From Croceicoccus ponticola (GTDB lineage: Bacteria > Pseudomonadota > Alphaproteobacteria > Sphingomonadales > Sphingomonadaceae), in assembly GCF_004004515.1 (NCBI RefSeq), contig NZ_RXOL01000001.1, forward strand, positions 186,001 through 250,000: 64,000 nt of DNA, written 5' to 3'. Position numbers and translations under genes: made by a program. Positions 18,603 to 27,523 of the stretch are shown piece by piece (positions within the stretch are counted from its first letter, which is position 1; each line of letters opens with the position of its first letter). The notes below the pieces were generated by a model, which was not told where the DNA came from, searched no databases, and saw only the letters and a list, made by a program, of their open reading frames with translations.

Positions 18603-20747
18603 ATGACTGCGAACAGCAATACGCTCGTCACCGACGAAATGATCGACAAGGTTCAGAAGGGCTCGCTTCGGATGACCGAAGCCAAGGCCATAGCCATGGC
18701 CGGCGAACTCTATTCGCGCGGCAAGTACAGTCAGGCGGAAAAAGTCTGCCGCCAGATCATCAATCACAAGGCGTCGGTATCCGATGCGCATAACATCCTG
18801 GGCGTATCTTTGAACGCACAGGGCAAAGCCGACGAAGCAGTCAAATCCATTGGCCGGGCGATCAAGCTCTCTCCAAAGGTTGCGAGCTATCACGCCAATC
18901 TCGGCGAAATTCAGCGTTTGGCGGGCGATCTTTATGCCGCGCAGAGCACCCTCGAAAAGGCGGTCGAGCTCGATCTTGGCAATGCGCAGGCCGCCAATAA
19001 TCTCGGCATCGTCTATTTCGAGCAGAAGGATTTCGAAAAGGCGGTCGACTGTTACCGCCGAGCGCTGGCCATCAAGCCGGCCTTTCCCGAAGCGTACAAT
19101 AACCTCGGCAATTCACTGCGTATGACCGGTGATCTCGACGCGGCGGATGCTGCGTACCAGTCTGCGCTCACATTGCGCGAAACATATCCCGAGGCGTACA
19201 ATAACCTAGGCACTTTGCTCCGCGAAAAGGGCGAACCGGAACAGGCGCAGCATGCGCTGAAAAAGGCGATCCAGCAGAACCCGCGCTATGTCGATGCCTA
19301 CAATAATCTTGCCGCTCTTCTTCACGGCGAAAAGCAGGATGTCGAGGCGCTGCGCCAGTTGGCCGAAGTACTGCGTTTCGCGCCGACCAATCCCAAGAGC
19401 CTGCTGCTGACCGCGCGGATACAATTGCGGCGCGCAAACTATGCCGCCGTCGAACAGGCTTGCCGGCTGGCGCTCAAGGAAGATCCCGAAAACGACGAGG
19501 CGCTGACCGTGCTCGGCGAGCTGATGCACGAGCTCGACAGGTATGATGCGGCGCTCAAGCTTCTGGAAAAAGCGTTGAAAATCAATCCGACCAACGCGGA
19601 GGCGCGCAATTTCTATGGCGTGACGCTGAAGTCGGTCGGTCGCCTCGACGAAGCGAAGGAACAGATCCTCAAGGGCTTGGCCGAAAACGAGGCGATGTAT
19701 GGCGCCTATGCCAATCTCAACGATCTCGTCGATTATGCGAACGAGCCGGAGCTTTTCGCGCGTATCGAGGCGCTGATGGAAGCCAGCGACGATCCCGAAG
19801 CCGATCGCATGCTGCCGATGCACTACGCTTACGGCAAGGCTCTGGACGATCGTGGACAGCATGAAAAGGCGCTGGAACACTATGTTATCGGCGGCAAGCT
19901 GAAGCGCAATCTGCTGAACTACGTCGAAGAAAATACGTTCAAGTTCTTCGAAGACATCAAGCAGAAATTCACGGCCGATATTTTCGTGAACCGACCATTC
20001 GCAGGGATGGATACGACGCGTCCGGTGTTCATCCTTGGCATGCCACGTTCGGGTTCGACCCTTTGCGAACAGATCATTTCGGCCCATCCCGATGTCCACG
20101 GCGCGGGTGAAGTGAAATATCTGGCAAGATCGATGCAGAGCCTGCGCGATCGTTTTCCGACGCTTCAGGCATATCCCGAAATGGTGTCGGGGATGAGTGA
20201 GCAGCAATTCCGCATTCTCGGCGATCAATACATGAAGTCGATCGTCGAAGCTGCGGGCGAGGCGCCGCGAATCACGGACAAGCTGCTGACAAACTTCTTT
20301 TTTGTCGGCCTCATCAATCTGGTGTTCCCGAATGCGAAGATCATCAACACGCTGCGCAATCCGGTCGATACATGCCTTTCGGCGTTCACCAAGCTGTTCA
20401 AGGACGACATGCCGCACAGCTATGACCTCAGCGAACTGGGCCGTTATTATCGCCAGTACGAAGCGTTGATGGCGCACTGGCGCGATGTGCTGCCCGAAGG
20501 CGTGATGATGACGGTGAACTACGAAGATACCGTCGCCGACACGGAAAAGACGGCCCGCGAATTGATCGAATTCATCGGTCTGCCGTGGGACGAGGCCTGC
20601 CTCGAATTCCACAAGTCGGCCCGCCCGGTAAAAACGGCAAGCGTCGCGCAGATCCGCAAGCCGATCTACAATTCGGCGGTCGAACGCTGGCGCAAATATG
20701 GCAACGGCATGCAGCCGCTGCTCGACGCGCTCGAATTCAAAGGCTGA
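18603..20747 (+). CDS. TPR-repeat sulfotransferase family protein
   Basis: 714 aa. Residues 30-400 consist of about ten tetratricopeptide repeats (for example the PEAYNNLGNSLRMTGDLDAA and AEARNFYGVTLKSVGRLDEA units). Residues 470-710 form a sulfotransferase domain with the 5'-phosphosulfate loop FILGMPRSGSTLCEQII near 475-490 and a 3'-phosphate-binding stretch INTLRNPVDTCLSAF near 580. Such proteins transfer sulfate from PAPS to proteins or glycans; bacterial members with TPRs resemble tyrosylprotein or glycan sulfotransferases. It stands alone behind the giant autotransporter, across a strong terminator, so a link (for example sulfation of a surface protein) is speculative. No signal peptide was seen, so it is predicted cytoplasmic. 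Confidence 0.85.
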   Translation: MTANSNTLVTDEMIDKVQKGSLRMTEAKAIAMAGELYSRGKYSQAEKVCRQIINHKASVSDAHNILGVSLNAQGKADEAVKSIGRAIKLSPKVASYHANLGEIQRLAGDLYAAQSTLEKAVELDLGNAQAANNLGIVYFEQKDFEKAVDCYRRALAIKPAFPEAYNNLGNSLRMTGDLDAADAAYQSALTLRETYPEAYNNLGTLLREKGEPEQAQHALKKAIQQNPRYVDAYNNLAALLHGEKQDVEALRQLAEVLRFAPTNPKSLLLTARIQLRRANYAAVEQACRLALKEDPENDEALTVLGELMHELDRYDAALKLLEKALKINPTNAEARNFYGVTLKSVGRLDEAKEQILKGLAENEAMYGAYANLNDLVDYANEPELFARIEALMEASDDPEADRMLPMHYAYGKALDDRGQHEKALEHYVIGGKLKRNLLNYVEENTFKFFEDIKQKFTADIFVNRPFAGMDTTRPVFILGMPRSGSTLCEQIISAHPDVHGAGEVKYLARSMQSLRDRFPTLQAYPEMVSGMSEQQFRILGDQYMKSIVEAAGEAPRITDKLLTNFFFVGLINLVFPNAKIINTLRNPVDTCLSAFTKLFKDDMPHSYDLSELGRYYRQYEALMAHWRDVLPEGVMMTVNYEDTVADTEKTARELIEFIGLPWDEACLEFHKSARPVKTASVAQIRKPIYNSAVERWRKYGNGMQPLLDALEFKG

Positions 20748-20927
20748 CGCCGCCAGTCTTTCGCCCTGCCTCTCGCAGACCTTGCGTCGCTGCTGCCCTT
20801 CGGGGTGAGCGGCGGCGGAAGGTTCTGGAAAGGTCGTTCAGGAACTGCGGGACGTTTTAGTCGGACCAACTCACGCTGGTCATGGCGGTCAGGGTCCGAG
20901 GCAATCCGCGGTGCGTGTTTGCCCGCG

Positions 20928-20974
20928 CAGAAAAATGAGAAAGCCCGCAAGCGCCGTAATGCCTGCGGGCTTTC
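20928..20974 (-). terminator. Terminator-like hairpin for a - strand small transcript
   Basis: GAAAGCCCGCA (20939-20949) pairs with TGCGGGCTTTC (20964-20974) in an 11-bp perfect stem. Read on the - strand the stem is followed by TCATTTTTC, so the T-run favours termination of - strand transcription; on the + strand it is followed by GCATGG. It is 72 bp downstream of the 18-codon ORF. Confidence 0.65.
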
Positions 20975-21045
20975 GCATGGTCAGCGGCCGGAAGTGCCGC
21001 CCTTATACGAAGCCTTTATCGCCTCACGCCCTGAAGGGCGGTGAT

Positions 21046-21102
21046 TTATCGATAATGCCTCGTGGTGGACTTCACCGACCTCTCTGCTGAACCATGAGAC
21101 AT
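21046..21102 (-). CDS. 18-aa ORF with an exceptionally strong ribosome-binding site
   Basis: ATG at 21102 (complement) and TAA at 21046-21048; the peptide is MSHGSAERSVKSTTRHYR, basic and hydrophilic. The 15 bases at 21104-21118 read GGATCACCTCCTTTC on the + strand, identical to the known 3' tail of alphaproteobacterial 16S rRNA; on the - strand they give a complete anti-tail complement ending one base before the ATG. The SD core (AGGAGG) is at ideal spacing. A hairpin terminator lies 72 bp further. Not recognised as a known leader peptide. It may be a small protein, a leader, or a ribosome-titrating RNA. Confidence 0.4.
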   Translation of the reverse strand: MSHGSAERSVKSTTRHYR

Positions 21103-21477
21103 CGGATCACCTCCTTTCGCGCCGGGGCCAAGATTTCCCGCGACCGCAAGCCCCCTTGAAAGCCTCGCGTGCGGCAGGGCGGGGGTCGGTTCAGGCCTGC
21201 GATATCTGCCGTTCGATCGGCTATCGGGCCACCGCTCCGTCCTTGAATGGAAGATGCTTTTTTTGTGCCCCGACGACAAGTCTTGCGTTGAAGTTTTTCG
21301 CTGTCATACTCGTCGACTTGGCAACGAACCTGCGCTCCACAAACCGCTGATTTACTGCGGTTCGCTAGTCATTTTCACGCTTCCCGTTCTGCGACATTCC
21401 GCCACATCCGGACAGCCTGTGGAGCGTTTTTTCGTGCGACTCCAAGGCTATCCACAGTTGCCTTCAGCGACGGGCGA

Positions 21478-22023
21478 TCAGCGGCAATCTTCGACTACCC
21501 GGGCGATTTCAGACCAGCTCGGCAAATAGAGCGTTTCACTGCCCGCAACCTGTATCGCGATGCGCCCGCGGCTGAAGATCATGGCGTCGAGGATCGGGTC
21601 GTATGGCGCAAGCGTCGCCACGACCTGCGGCATTGGCCCGCCCGCTGCGGTGACGGGAACTGTCTTTACAGCCTCCGTCGTGGTGATCGTCATCGACGTT
21701 GCCGCAGCCTGACCGACAAAGGGGCGCCACAACTTGATCTGACGGTTCGTCCGTTCGCAGGCGACGGTAAAGCGTGCGTCCGAGCGCGCGGGACCGAACA
21801 GCGCGCGGGTAGCGTTGGCGTCCGCGACATAATGCCAGTCGCCCGGCGTCAGCGGTTGATCCATCCAGCCTGTCGGTGCCGGAACGACCGGAGGCGGAGA
21901 GGGCGCCGGGGCCGGAATCGGTACGGGGGCCGGTGCCGGTTCGGGTGTCGGGGCGACACAACCGGCGAGCCCCAGGCCGGTGGCGGCAATCATGCCCCCT
22001 GCCAGAAGCCAACATTTTCGCAT
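21478..22023 (-). CDS. Putative lipoprotein with Pro/Ala-rich linker
   Basis: 181 aa if started at ATG 22023 (complement), which gives a lipoprotein signal (MRKCWLLAGGMIAATGLGLAGC, lipobox LAGC). The frame runs to 22131 and other ATGs exist at 22089 and 22131, but these would bury the signal. After the cysteine comes a (P-A/V)-type linker of about 30 residues, then a folded part (TGWMDQPLTPGDWHYVADAN, FTVACERTNRQIKLWR, APYDPILDAMIFSRGRIAIQ) with two further cysteines, one at the end (EDCR). It resembles hypothetical lipoproteins of sphingomonads; function unknown. Divergent from tlyA, with 160 bp between the start codons. Confidence 0.6.
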   Translation of the reverse strand: MRKCWLLAGGMIAATGLGLAGCVAPTPEPAPAPVPIPAPAPSPPPVVPAPTGWMDQPLTPGDWHYVADANATRALFGPARSDARFTVACERTNRQIKLWRPFVGQAAATSMTITTTEAVKTVPVTAAGGPMPQVVATLAPYDPILDAMIFSRGRIAIQVAGSETLYLPSWSEIARVVEDCR

Positions 22024-22183
22024 TGCGGCGCGGGCCTTTTCGGCACGCAGGGTGAGGGGAAGGGCGGTTCGATCGTCGCTTGGCGTCATGCGCGCGTTAT
22101 GCGAAGGGCAGGGCAATAGCTCAAGTCCCATCCGTTCAACCGGTTATCGTTTTCGTCCACTGACCGTCAAAGCACCCGATTTC

Positions 22184-22987
22184 ATGGCCAATCCGAAAAA
22201 GCCCAAGCCCGAAAAGCCCGAACGGCCCGAAAATCCCGACCGGCCCAAGTCGGCAAAGCAGCGCGTCGACCAGTTGCTGGTGAGCCGGGGGCTGGCCGAA
22301 AGCCGTGCGCGGGGGCAGGCGCTGATCATGGCGGGACTGGTGTTTTCGGGCGAGACGAAAATTGCCAAGCCCGGACAGCAACTGGCCGAGGATGCCCCGT
22401 TGGACGTTCGCGGGCGCGATCATCCGTGGGTCAGCCGTGGCGGCATCAAGCTGGCGCATGCGATCGCGCAGTTCGGGCTGGACCCCACCGGCGCGGTCGC
22501 AATGGATATCGGCAGTTCGACTGGCGGTTTCACCGATGTCCTGCTGCAGGGCGGAGCCAGCCATGTCTTTGCCGTCGATTCCGGCACCAATCAGCTGGCG
22601 TGGAAACTGCGGCAGGACCCGCGCGTCACCGTGCTGGAACAGACCAGCGCGCGAATTCTGACCCGCGAGCATATAACGCAAGCCTCCAACTGGGTCGTTT
22701 GCGACGCCAGCTTCATCGGTCTGGCCAAAGTGCTGGAGGTGCCGCTGTCGTTGGCGGCGGATCGGGCGACGCTGGTCGCGCTGATAAAACCGCAGTTCGA
22801 AGTTGGGCGCGGCGAAGTGGGCAAGGGCGGCGTGGTGCGCGATCCAGAACTGCATCAAAGGGTCTGTGACGAGGTGCGCGACTGGCTTGTGGCATCGGGA
22901 TGGACAGTGCGCGGGCTGACGCAAAGCCCGATCACCGGGCCCGAAGGCAATATTGAGTTCCTCGTCTGGGCCGATCGCGGTCGTTAG
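22184..22987 (+). CDS. tlyA: TlyA family rRNA methyltransferase / hemolysin-like protein
   Basis: 267 aa from ATG 22184. The first 25 residues are Lys/Pro/Glu-rich; an S4 RNA-binding domain follows (RVDQLLVSRGLAESRARGQA), then an FtsJ-like Rossmann methyltransferase with the SAM motif MDIGSSTGGFTDVLLQGGA and the K-P-Q-F-E-V-G motif (LIKPQFEVGRGEVGKGGVV). In Mycobacterium TlyA methylates 2'-OH of 16S C1409 and 23S C1920; alphaproteobacterial members lack direct characterisation here. An in-frame opening further upstream (21980) overlaps the divergent lipoprotein gene and is rejected. Followed 36 bp later by the tspO-like gene. Confidence 0.88.
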   Translation: MANPKKPKPEKPERPENPDRPKSAKQRVDQLLVSRGLAESRARGQALIMAGLVFSGETKIAKPGQQLAEDAPLDVRGRDHPWVSRGGIKLAHAIAQFGLDPTGAVAMDIGSSTGGFTDVLLQGGASHVFAVDSGTNQLAWKLRQDPRVTVLEQTSARILTREHITQASNWVVCDASFIGLAKVLEVPLSLAADRATLVALIKPQFEVGRGEVGKGGVVRDPELHQRVCDEVRDWLVASGWTVRGLTQSPITGPEGNIEFLVWADRGR

Positions 22988-23023
22988 GCGGGAACCGACG
23001 GTTCCCTTCTGCGTTCTGTCAAG

Positions 23024-23527
23024 ATGACAGAGATCGCAAGTGCGTCGGATCGTTCCGGCTCCGTCCTTCGGTGGGCGTTCATCACGGTTCCCATCGTCGT
23101 CATCATCGGGCTTGCTTCGGGATGGGCATCGGGGTCCGGCGGTGACGGGGTCTGGTTCGCCAACTTGGTCAAGCCGGGCATTTATCCGCCTGCGTACCTC
23201 TTCGGCATCGTCTGGACGATCCTTTACATACTGATGGGCTTTGCCCTCGCATTCGTCCTTGCCGCGCCCGCCAATCCATTCAAGCGTTTCGCGCTGATCG
23301 TCTTTGCCGTGCAACTGATCGTGAACGCGCTGTGGTCACCGATCTTTTTCGGCGCGCATCTAATCGGCTTTGCGTTTTTCTGGATTCTGATGCTGATCGT
23401 GCTGGTCATGGCGACGATGGCCTATTTTGCGCGGATCAGCCGCACCGCGATGTTGCTGATGGTCCCATATCTTGCGTGGATCTGTTTCGCGGCAGTATTG
23501 AACCTGCGTTTCTGGCAGTTGAACTGA
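23024..23527 (+). CDS. tspO: TspO/MBR family membrane protein
   Basis: 167 aa with five hydrophobic segments. Family motifs are clear: KPGIYPPAYLFGIVWTILYILMG-type (Pro-Pro before TM2, W and Y in TM2), NALWSPIFFG in TM3, and PYLAWICFAAVLN in TM5, the Trp-rich ligand pocket. TspO proteins bind porphyrins and cholesterol-like ligands and affect tetrapyrrole efflux and photosynthesis gene expression in phototrophic alphaproteobacteria. No photosynthesis gene is in this window. The N-terminal 20 residues are longer than in minimal TspO. It is 27 bp before the ubiK-like gene. Confidence 0.88.
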   Translation: MTEIASASDRSGSVLRWAFITVPIVVIIGLASGWASGSGGDGVWFANLVKPGIYPPAYLFGIVWTILYILMGFALAFVLAAPANPFKRFALIVFAVQLIVNALWSPIFFGAHLIGFAFFWILMLIVLVMATMAYFARISRTAMLLMVPYLAWICFAAVLNLRFWQLN

Positions 23528-23553
23528 ACCGCGAACAGGACCATCTAGTCACC

Positions 23554-23847
23554 ATGCAAAGCGACAATCCCCGTATTTCGGACCTCACCCGCATGTTCAC
23601 TGCCGCTGCCGGCACTTTCGCCGGAATGGCGCAGGAAACGGCCGAAGGCGCTCGCGAACGATTTAAGGAAGCGATGGTCGGGCTGGACTTCGTAAGCCGC
23701 GAAGAGTTCGAGGCGGTGAAGGAAATGGCCGCCAAGGCACGCGAAGAAAACGAAAAGCTCGCCGCTCGCATCGCCCTGCTCGAATCCGACGTGGAACCGG
23801 CCGCAGCCAAAAAGGCTGCTGCCAGGAAGTCTCCGCCCGCCGCCTGA
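23554..23847 (+). CDS. ubiK: UbiK/BMFP-type accessory factor
   Basis: 97 aa. The C-terminal half FVSREEFEAVKEMAAKAREE onward is a coiled coil of the BMFP/UbiK (YqiC) type, preceded by the usual amphipathic region (DLTRMFTAAAGTFAGMAQET) and followed by a Lys/Ala-rich tail. In E. coli UbiK interacts with UbiJ and helps aerobic ubiquinone synthesis; family members also promote membrane fusion in vitro. The frame is open much further upstream inside tspO, but ATG 23554 is the only start giving this family's normal length. The ribosome-binding site (CAGGA, about 14 bases away) is weak, suggesting coupling to tspO. Confidence 0.82.
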   Translation: MQSDNPRISDLTRMFTAAAGTFAGMAQETAEGARERFKEAMVGLDFVSREEFEAVKEMAAKAREENEKLAARIALLESDVEPAAAKKAAARKSPPAA

Positions 23848-23983
23848 CTTGCTTGCAGCGGCGCAAAGCCCTGCATCGACCGAAAGCCGTGCACTCCAAA
23901 GGGCAGGAGTTTAGCCGGCTAACTTTCTTTCGCGTTCGATACTGGTCATTGCCAGCAACCCTGAGCCGCGCCACATCCCTGTC

Positions 23984-24610
23984 ATGGAAATCCGCGCCCC
24001 CGCCATCGTCTGCGCCAGCCGTCCGCATGGCGAGACGGCGGCCATCGTGCGGGTCTTGACGCGCGATTACGGCATGCTGGCAGGCTATGTCGCAGGTGGG
24101 CGGGGCAGGCAGCTGCGGCCAGTGCTTATCCCCGGCAACGTGGTAGAGGCGGACTTGCGCGCACGATCGGCCAGCCAGTTGCCTTTCCTCAAGCTGGAAC
24201 TGGTGCAGAGCCGCGGGCCCTGGTTGACCGAGCCTTTGCCCGCCAGCGCGATCGGATGGGCGACGACCCTGACGGCATCGGTCCTGCCCGAACACAATCC
24301 CTATCCCCCGCTTCACGATGCGCTGGGCGCGCTGCTCGACGCCATCTGCCATGCGCCGTCCGCCCGGGGTTGGGCTCTGGCGATGGCGAAGTACGAAACG
24401 CTGATGCTGCGCGATCTTGGCTATGGCGGCGATGAACCTCTGCCAGCGGCGGACGCATGGCCGGAAATCATGGCAGCGCTGGACCTTTCGGGCAGGCAAT
24501 TATCCCACCGCCTGCTTGCGGATCGGCGCACGAATGTTATGGGCGCGCGTGAAATCATGATGCAGCGGTTGTCCCGGATCGGCGGCGCTGCGGACACGAA
24601 TGAGGGATAG
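23984..24610 (+). CDS. recO: DNA repair protein RecO
   Basis: 208 aa. The N-terminal OB-fold is recognisable (APAIVCASRPHGETAAIVRVLTRDYGMLAGYVAGGRGRQLRP-type, here within residues 5-46), including the conserved GYVAGGRG turn, followed by the helical RecO C-terminal domain (YETLMLRDLGY). RecO loads RecA onto SSB-coated single-stranded DNA together with RecR in gap repair. The zinc-finger cysteines of some RecO proteins are absent. It ends 3 bp before leuB and may be cotranscribed with it. The start at ATG 23984 gives the normal N-terminus. Confidence 0.9.
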   Translation: MEIRAPAIVCASRPHGETAAIVRVLTRDYGMLAGYVAGGRGRQLRPVLIPGNVVEADLRARSASQLPFLKLELVQSRGPWLTEPLPASAIGWATTLTASVLPEHNPYPPLHDALGALLDAICHAPSARGWALAMAKYETLMLRDLGYGGDEPLPAADAWPEIMAALDLSGRQLSHRLLADRRTNVMGAREIMMQRLSRIGGAADTNEG

Positions 24611-24613
24611 TTC

Positions 24614-25669
24614 ATGAAGATCGCGGTTTTCGCAGGCGACGGCATCGGCCCCGAAGTGACGGCACAGGCGCTGCGCGTGCTCGACGCCCTGCCGATCAAG
24701 GTATCGCTGATCGAAGGCGATGTCGGCGGCGTTGCGTACAAGCGGCACGGCCTTCCGCTCCCGGCCGAAACGCTGGTCGCCGCGCGCGAGGCGGATGCCA
24801 TCCTGTTCGGCGCGGTCGGCGATTTCGACTGCGATCATCTTGAACGCCACCTTCGGCCAGAACAGGCGATCCTGGGCCTGCGCAGCGAGTTGGGCCTGTT
24901 CGCCAACTTGCGCCCGGCCAAGGTGTTTCCGGGGATGGAGGGCCATTCCGCGCTTAAGCCCGAGATCGCAGGCGCAATTGACTTGCTGATCGTGCGCGAA
25001 CTCAACGGCGACGTCTATTTCGGCGAAAAGGGCACGCGCACCACGGCGCAAGGCCTTCGCGAAGGATATGACATCATGTCCTATGACGAAGGCGAAGTGC
25101 GCCGCATCGCGATCGCCGGGTTCGAAGCGGCCCGCAAGCGGCGCGGCAAGCTGTGCAGCGTGGACAAGGCCAACGTGCTCGAAACCAGCCAGCTTTGGCG
25201 CGACGTGGTGATCGAAACCCACGCCGACTATGCCGATGTGGAATTGAGCCACATGTATGTCGACAATGCCGCGATGCAGCTGGTGAAATCGCCCGGCCAG
25301 TTCGACGTGGTCGTCACCGGCAACCTGTTCGGCGACATCCTGTCGGATCAGGCGTCGATGTGCGTCGGCTCCATCGGCCTGTTGGCCAGTGCCTCGCTGG
25401 GCGAGCGCAAGACCGCATACGGCACCTTTGGCCTGTACGAACCGATCCACGGTTCCGCGCCCGATATCGCCGGCAAGGGCATCGCCAACCCGATGGCCAC
25501 GATCCTCAGCCTTGCCGAACTGCTGCGCCATTCGCTGGGCGAAGAGCAACAGGCCGCGCGGATCGAAGCCGCCGTGGCAGCCGCGCTGGCCGATGGCGTG
25601 CTGGGCGGCGATCTTGGCGGGACCGCGAATTGTTCAGAGATTGGTGACGCGGTGCTCACAAGGCTGTAG
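24614..25669 (+). CDS. leuB: 3-isopropylmalate dehydrogenase
   Basis: 351 aa, normal length. All family signatures are present: GDGIGPEV at the N-terminus, substrate-binding arginines around [21 protein letters not shown], the [12 protein letters not shown] motif, the metal-binding Asp region ([12 protein letters not shown] and [11 protein letters not shown]), and the NAD-binding [18 protein letters not shown] loop. It oxidatively decarboxylates 3-isopropylmalate in leucine synthesis. GAGGG lies 9 bases before the ATG. No leuA, leuC or leuD gene is nearby, so the leucine pathway is dispersed. No leader attenuator was seen. Confidence 0.95.
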   Translation: MKIAVFAGDGIGPEVTAQALRVLDALPIKVSLIEGDVGGVAYKRHGLPLPAETLVAAREADAILFGAVGDFDCDHLERHLRPEQAILGLRSELGLFANLRPAKVFPGMEGHSALKPEIAGAIDLLIVRELNGDVYFGEKGTRTTAQGLREGYDIMSYDEGEVRRIAIAGFEAARKRRGKLCSVDKANVLETSQLWRDVVIETHADYADVELSHMYVDNAAMQLVKSPGQFDVVVTGNLFGDILSDQASMCVGSIGLLASASLGERKTAYGTFGLYEPIHGSAPDIAGKGIANPMATILSLAELLRHSLGEEQQAARIEAAVAAALADGVLGGDLGGTANCSEIGDAVLTRL

Positions 25670-25936
25670 ACAGCCCGAATCCGAAACAGGCTGGGGGGCC
25701 GCGTTCACATGGAAGGGCATTCGCCGGACGGTCCGGCCCAGGCGATGGATTTTCGGGACCCCGCGGGCCCGCTGGGGTCAGAATACGTGCATGGACAAGC
25801 TTCGCGCACAGGATCTTCAGGCGGGGAATCTTCGCACAGGGAACCTTCTTACCATCAGTCGGTCGATCCGCTGGCGGATGCAAGGGGTGGCCCGGCGCGG
25901 GCCAAACGGCCGTGCTGCGTTCGCGCATTCGAAGCG

Positions 25937-26281
25937 ATGCACGTGCTCGCCTTGCCCACCGGGCTGCTGATTTCGCCCAAGGGCATGGCGATCGAAGCCT
26001 TGCCGTGGTTGTGCGCCATGCTGCTGGGCGCGCTGGCGGTCACGCGGTTGCGGCTGGCGCTGGTCTGGTTGCTGCTGACGGCGATCTGCATCGGATTCGT
26101 GATCTTCATCCCCATCGGCATCGCGTCGCAATCCTATCGCATGGTCGACAATCCCGGATCGTGGGTGCGCGTCGCCTATGTCATGATCATCACGGGATTT
26201 TCGCTGTTCTTCCTGTGGCGTCGCGAAACCATGATCTGGATGCGCGAAAGCGGCGGCAAGCTGTCGATGGCGGTTTTCTGA
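25937..26281 (+). CDS. Small membrane protein of unknown function
   Basis: About 114 aa if started at ATG 25937; the frame is open from 25709, and a start at 25985 is also possible. No candidate has a convincing ribosome-binding site. Three hydrophobic segments are visible (LPWLCAMLLGALAVTRLRL, ALVWLLLTAICIGFVIFIPI, AYVMIITGFSLFFLWRR), followed by a short charged tail. It resembles no family I can name. It lies 53 bp upstream of the glycosyltransferase gene on the same strand and may accompany it in the membrane. Confidence 0.5.
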   Translation: MHVLALPTGLLISPKGMAIEALPWLCAMLLGALAVTRLRLALVWLLLTAICIGFVIFIPIGIASQSYRMVDNPGSWVRVAYVMIITGFSLFFLWRRETMIWMRESGGKLSMAVF

Positions 26282-26333
26282 CGCTTTTCATGCGGGCGCG
26301 AAACGGGCATTACCGCCTGAACCTGGGGCCAAG

Positions 26334-27434
26334 ATGCTGAAACTCGCGATTATCCTGCCCACGCTGAACGAGCGTGCGAACCTTGCACCGCTTGTCGAAA
26401 GGCTGGCCGCTGCGCTGGACGGGCCGTTGGGCGCGAACGGGTGGGAGGCGATTTTCGTCGACGACAATTCCAAGGACGGCACCGCCGAGGAAGGCCGCCG
26501 CCTGTCGCAAGCCGATCATCGCATCCGCGTGATCCAGCGCATCGGCCGCCGCGGCCTTGCGAGCGCCGCGATCGAAGGCATGCTGGCGACCGCCGCGCCT
26601 TACGTGGCGGTGATGGACGCCGACCATCAGCATGATCCGGCCTTGCTGCCGCAAATGCTGACCGCGTTGCAATCGGGCGAAGCGGACGTCTGCGTCGCCA
26701 GCCGTTTCGCGCCCGGCGCCAGCATGGAAGAATGGGGACGGCCCGACCGCGAAAAACAGTCGGAACTGGCCAACAGCCTTGCCCGCAAGCTGACCGGCGT
26801 CACGCTGACCGATCCGATGAGCGGTTATTTCATGATGCCCGCCGACACGATGCGCGGGGTGGCGCCCAACCTGTCGGGGATCGGGTTCAAGATCCTGCTC
26901 GATATCCTGTCCACCGTGCCGGAACCGTTGCGGGTGAAGGAATTTCCCCTGTCCTTTGCCGCGCGCGCATCCGGAGAATCCAAGTTGGACCAGGCGATTG
27001 CCTTCGAATTCCTAGTGGGGCTTTACGACAAGACGCTGGGCCGCGTGATCCCGACCCGCTTCGCGCTGTTCGGCACGATCGGTGCGCTTGGCGTCGTCGT
27101 GCATCTTGCGGTGCTGTGGGCGCTGTTCCGGGGGGCGGGGCTGCCATTTCTGTATGGTCAGATCGGCGCGGTGATCGCGGCGTTGACCTTCAACTTCATA
27201 CTCAACAACGAACTGACATATGCCGACAAGCGCCTGCATGGTCTGCGCCCACTGATCGTCGGCTGGTGCAAGTTCGCGCTGACTTGCTCCATCGGCGCGT
27301 TTGCCAATGTCGGCGTGGCAGAAGCGCTGGTGACGCGCGGCGTGCACTGGGTGCTGGCGGCGGTGGCGGGGATCGTGATCGGGTCGGTCTGGAACTATGC
27401 GCTGTCCAGCCGCTTCGTCTGGGGCAGGTTCTAG
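26334..27434 (+). CDS. Dolichol-phosphate-mannose-synthase-like glycosyltransferase (GT2) with C-terminal GtrA domain
   Basis: 366 aa. Residues 1-235 are a GT-A fold of family 2: PTLNERANL at the start, FVDDNSKDGT (D43-D44) and the catalytic VMDADHQHDP with D95-A-D97, plus a PMSGYFMMP stretch typical of polyprenyl-phosphate mannose/glucose synthases. Residues 240-366 carry four hydrophobic segments of a GtrA-like domain that could flip or anchor the lipid-linked sugar. Expected reaction: GDP-mannose or UDP-glucose plus polyprenyl phosphate to polyprenyl-phosphate sugar. A PMT-type mannosyltransferase (28018-29373) is two genes away and is a plausible user of the product. Confidence 0.85.
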   Translation: MLKLAIILPTLNERANLAPLVERLAAALDGPLGANGWEAIFVDDNSKDGTAEEGRRLSQADHRIRVIQRIGRRGLASAAIEGMLATAAPYVAVMDADHQHDPALLPQMLTALQSGEADVCVASRFAPGASMEEWGRPDREKQSELANSLARKLTGVTLTDPMSGYFMMPADTMRGVAPNLSGIGFKILLDILSTVPEPLRVKEFPLSFAARASGESKLDQAIAFEFLVGLYDKTLGRVIPTRFALFGTIGALGVVVHLAVLWALFRGAGLPFLYGQIGAVIAALTFNFILNNELTYADKRLHGLRPLIVGWCKFALTCSIGAFANVGVAEALVTRGVHWVLAAVAGIVIGSVWNYALSSRFVWGRF

Positions 27435-27523
27435 GCGGCTTTTATCCAGCCGCGCTGACGGTCGTTTAGCGCATCTTAACCACTCTGCGCTCCAATAGCC
27501 GCCGAAAGGGGCCGGTTGCTGGC

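Larger units (their letters stand above)
20748..21477. other. 730-bp region without a normal gene; carries a small - strand transcription unit candidate
   Basis: Between the sulfotransferase and the lipoprotein there is no ORF with recognisable protein sequence. The notable content is on the - strand: a 15-nt perfect ribosome-binding site (21104-21118), an 18-codon ORF (21046-21102) and a terminator-like hairpin (20939-20974). The + strand part 21300-21477 shows nothing recognisable. Confidence 0.6.
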
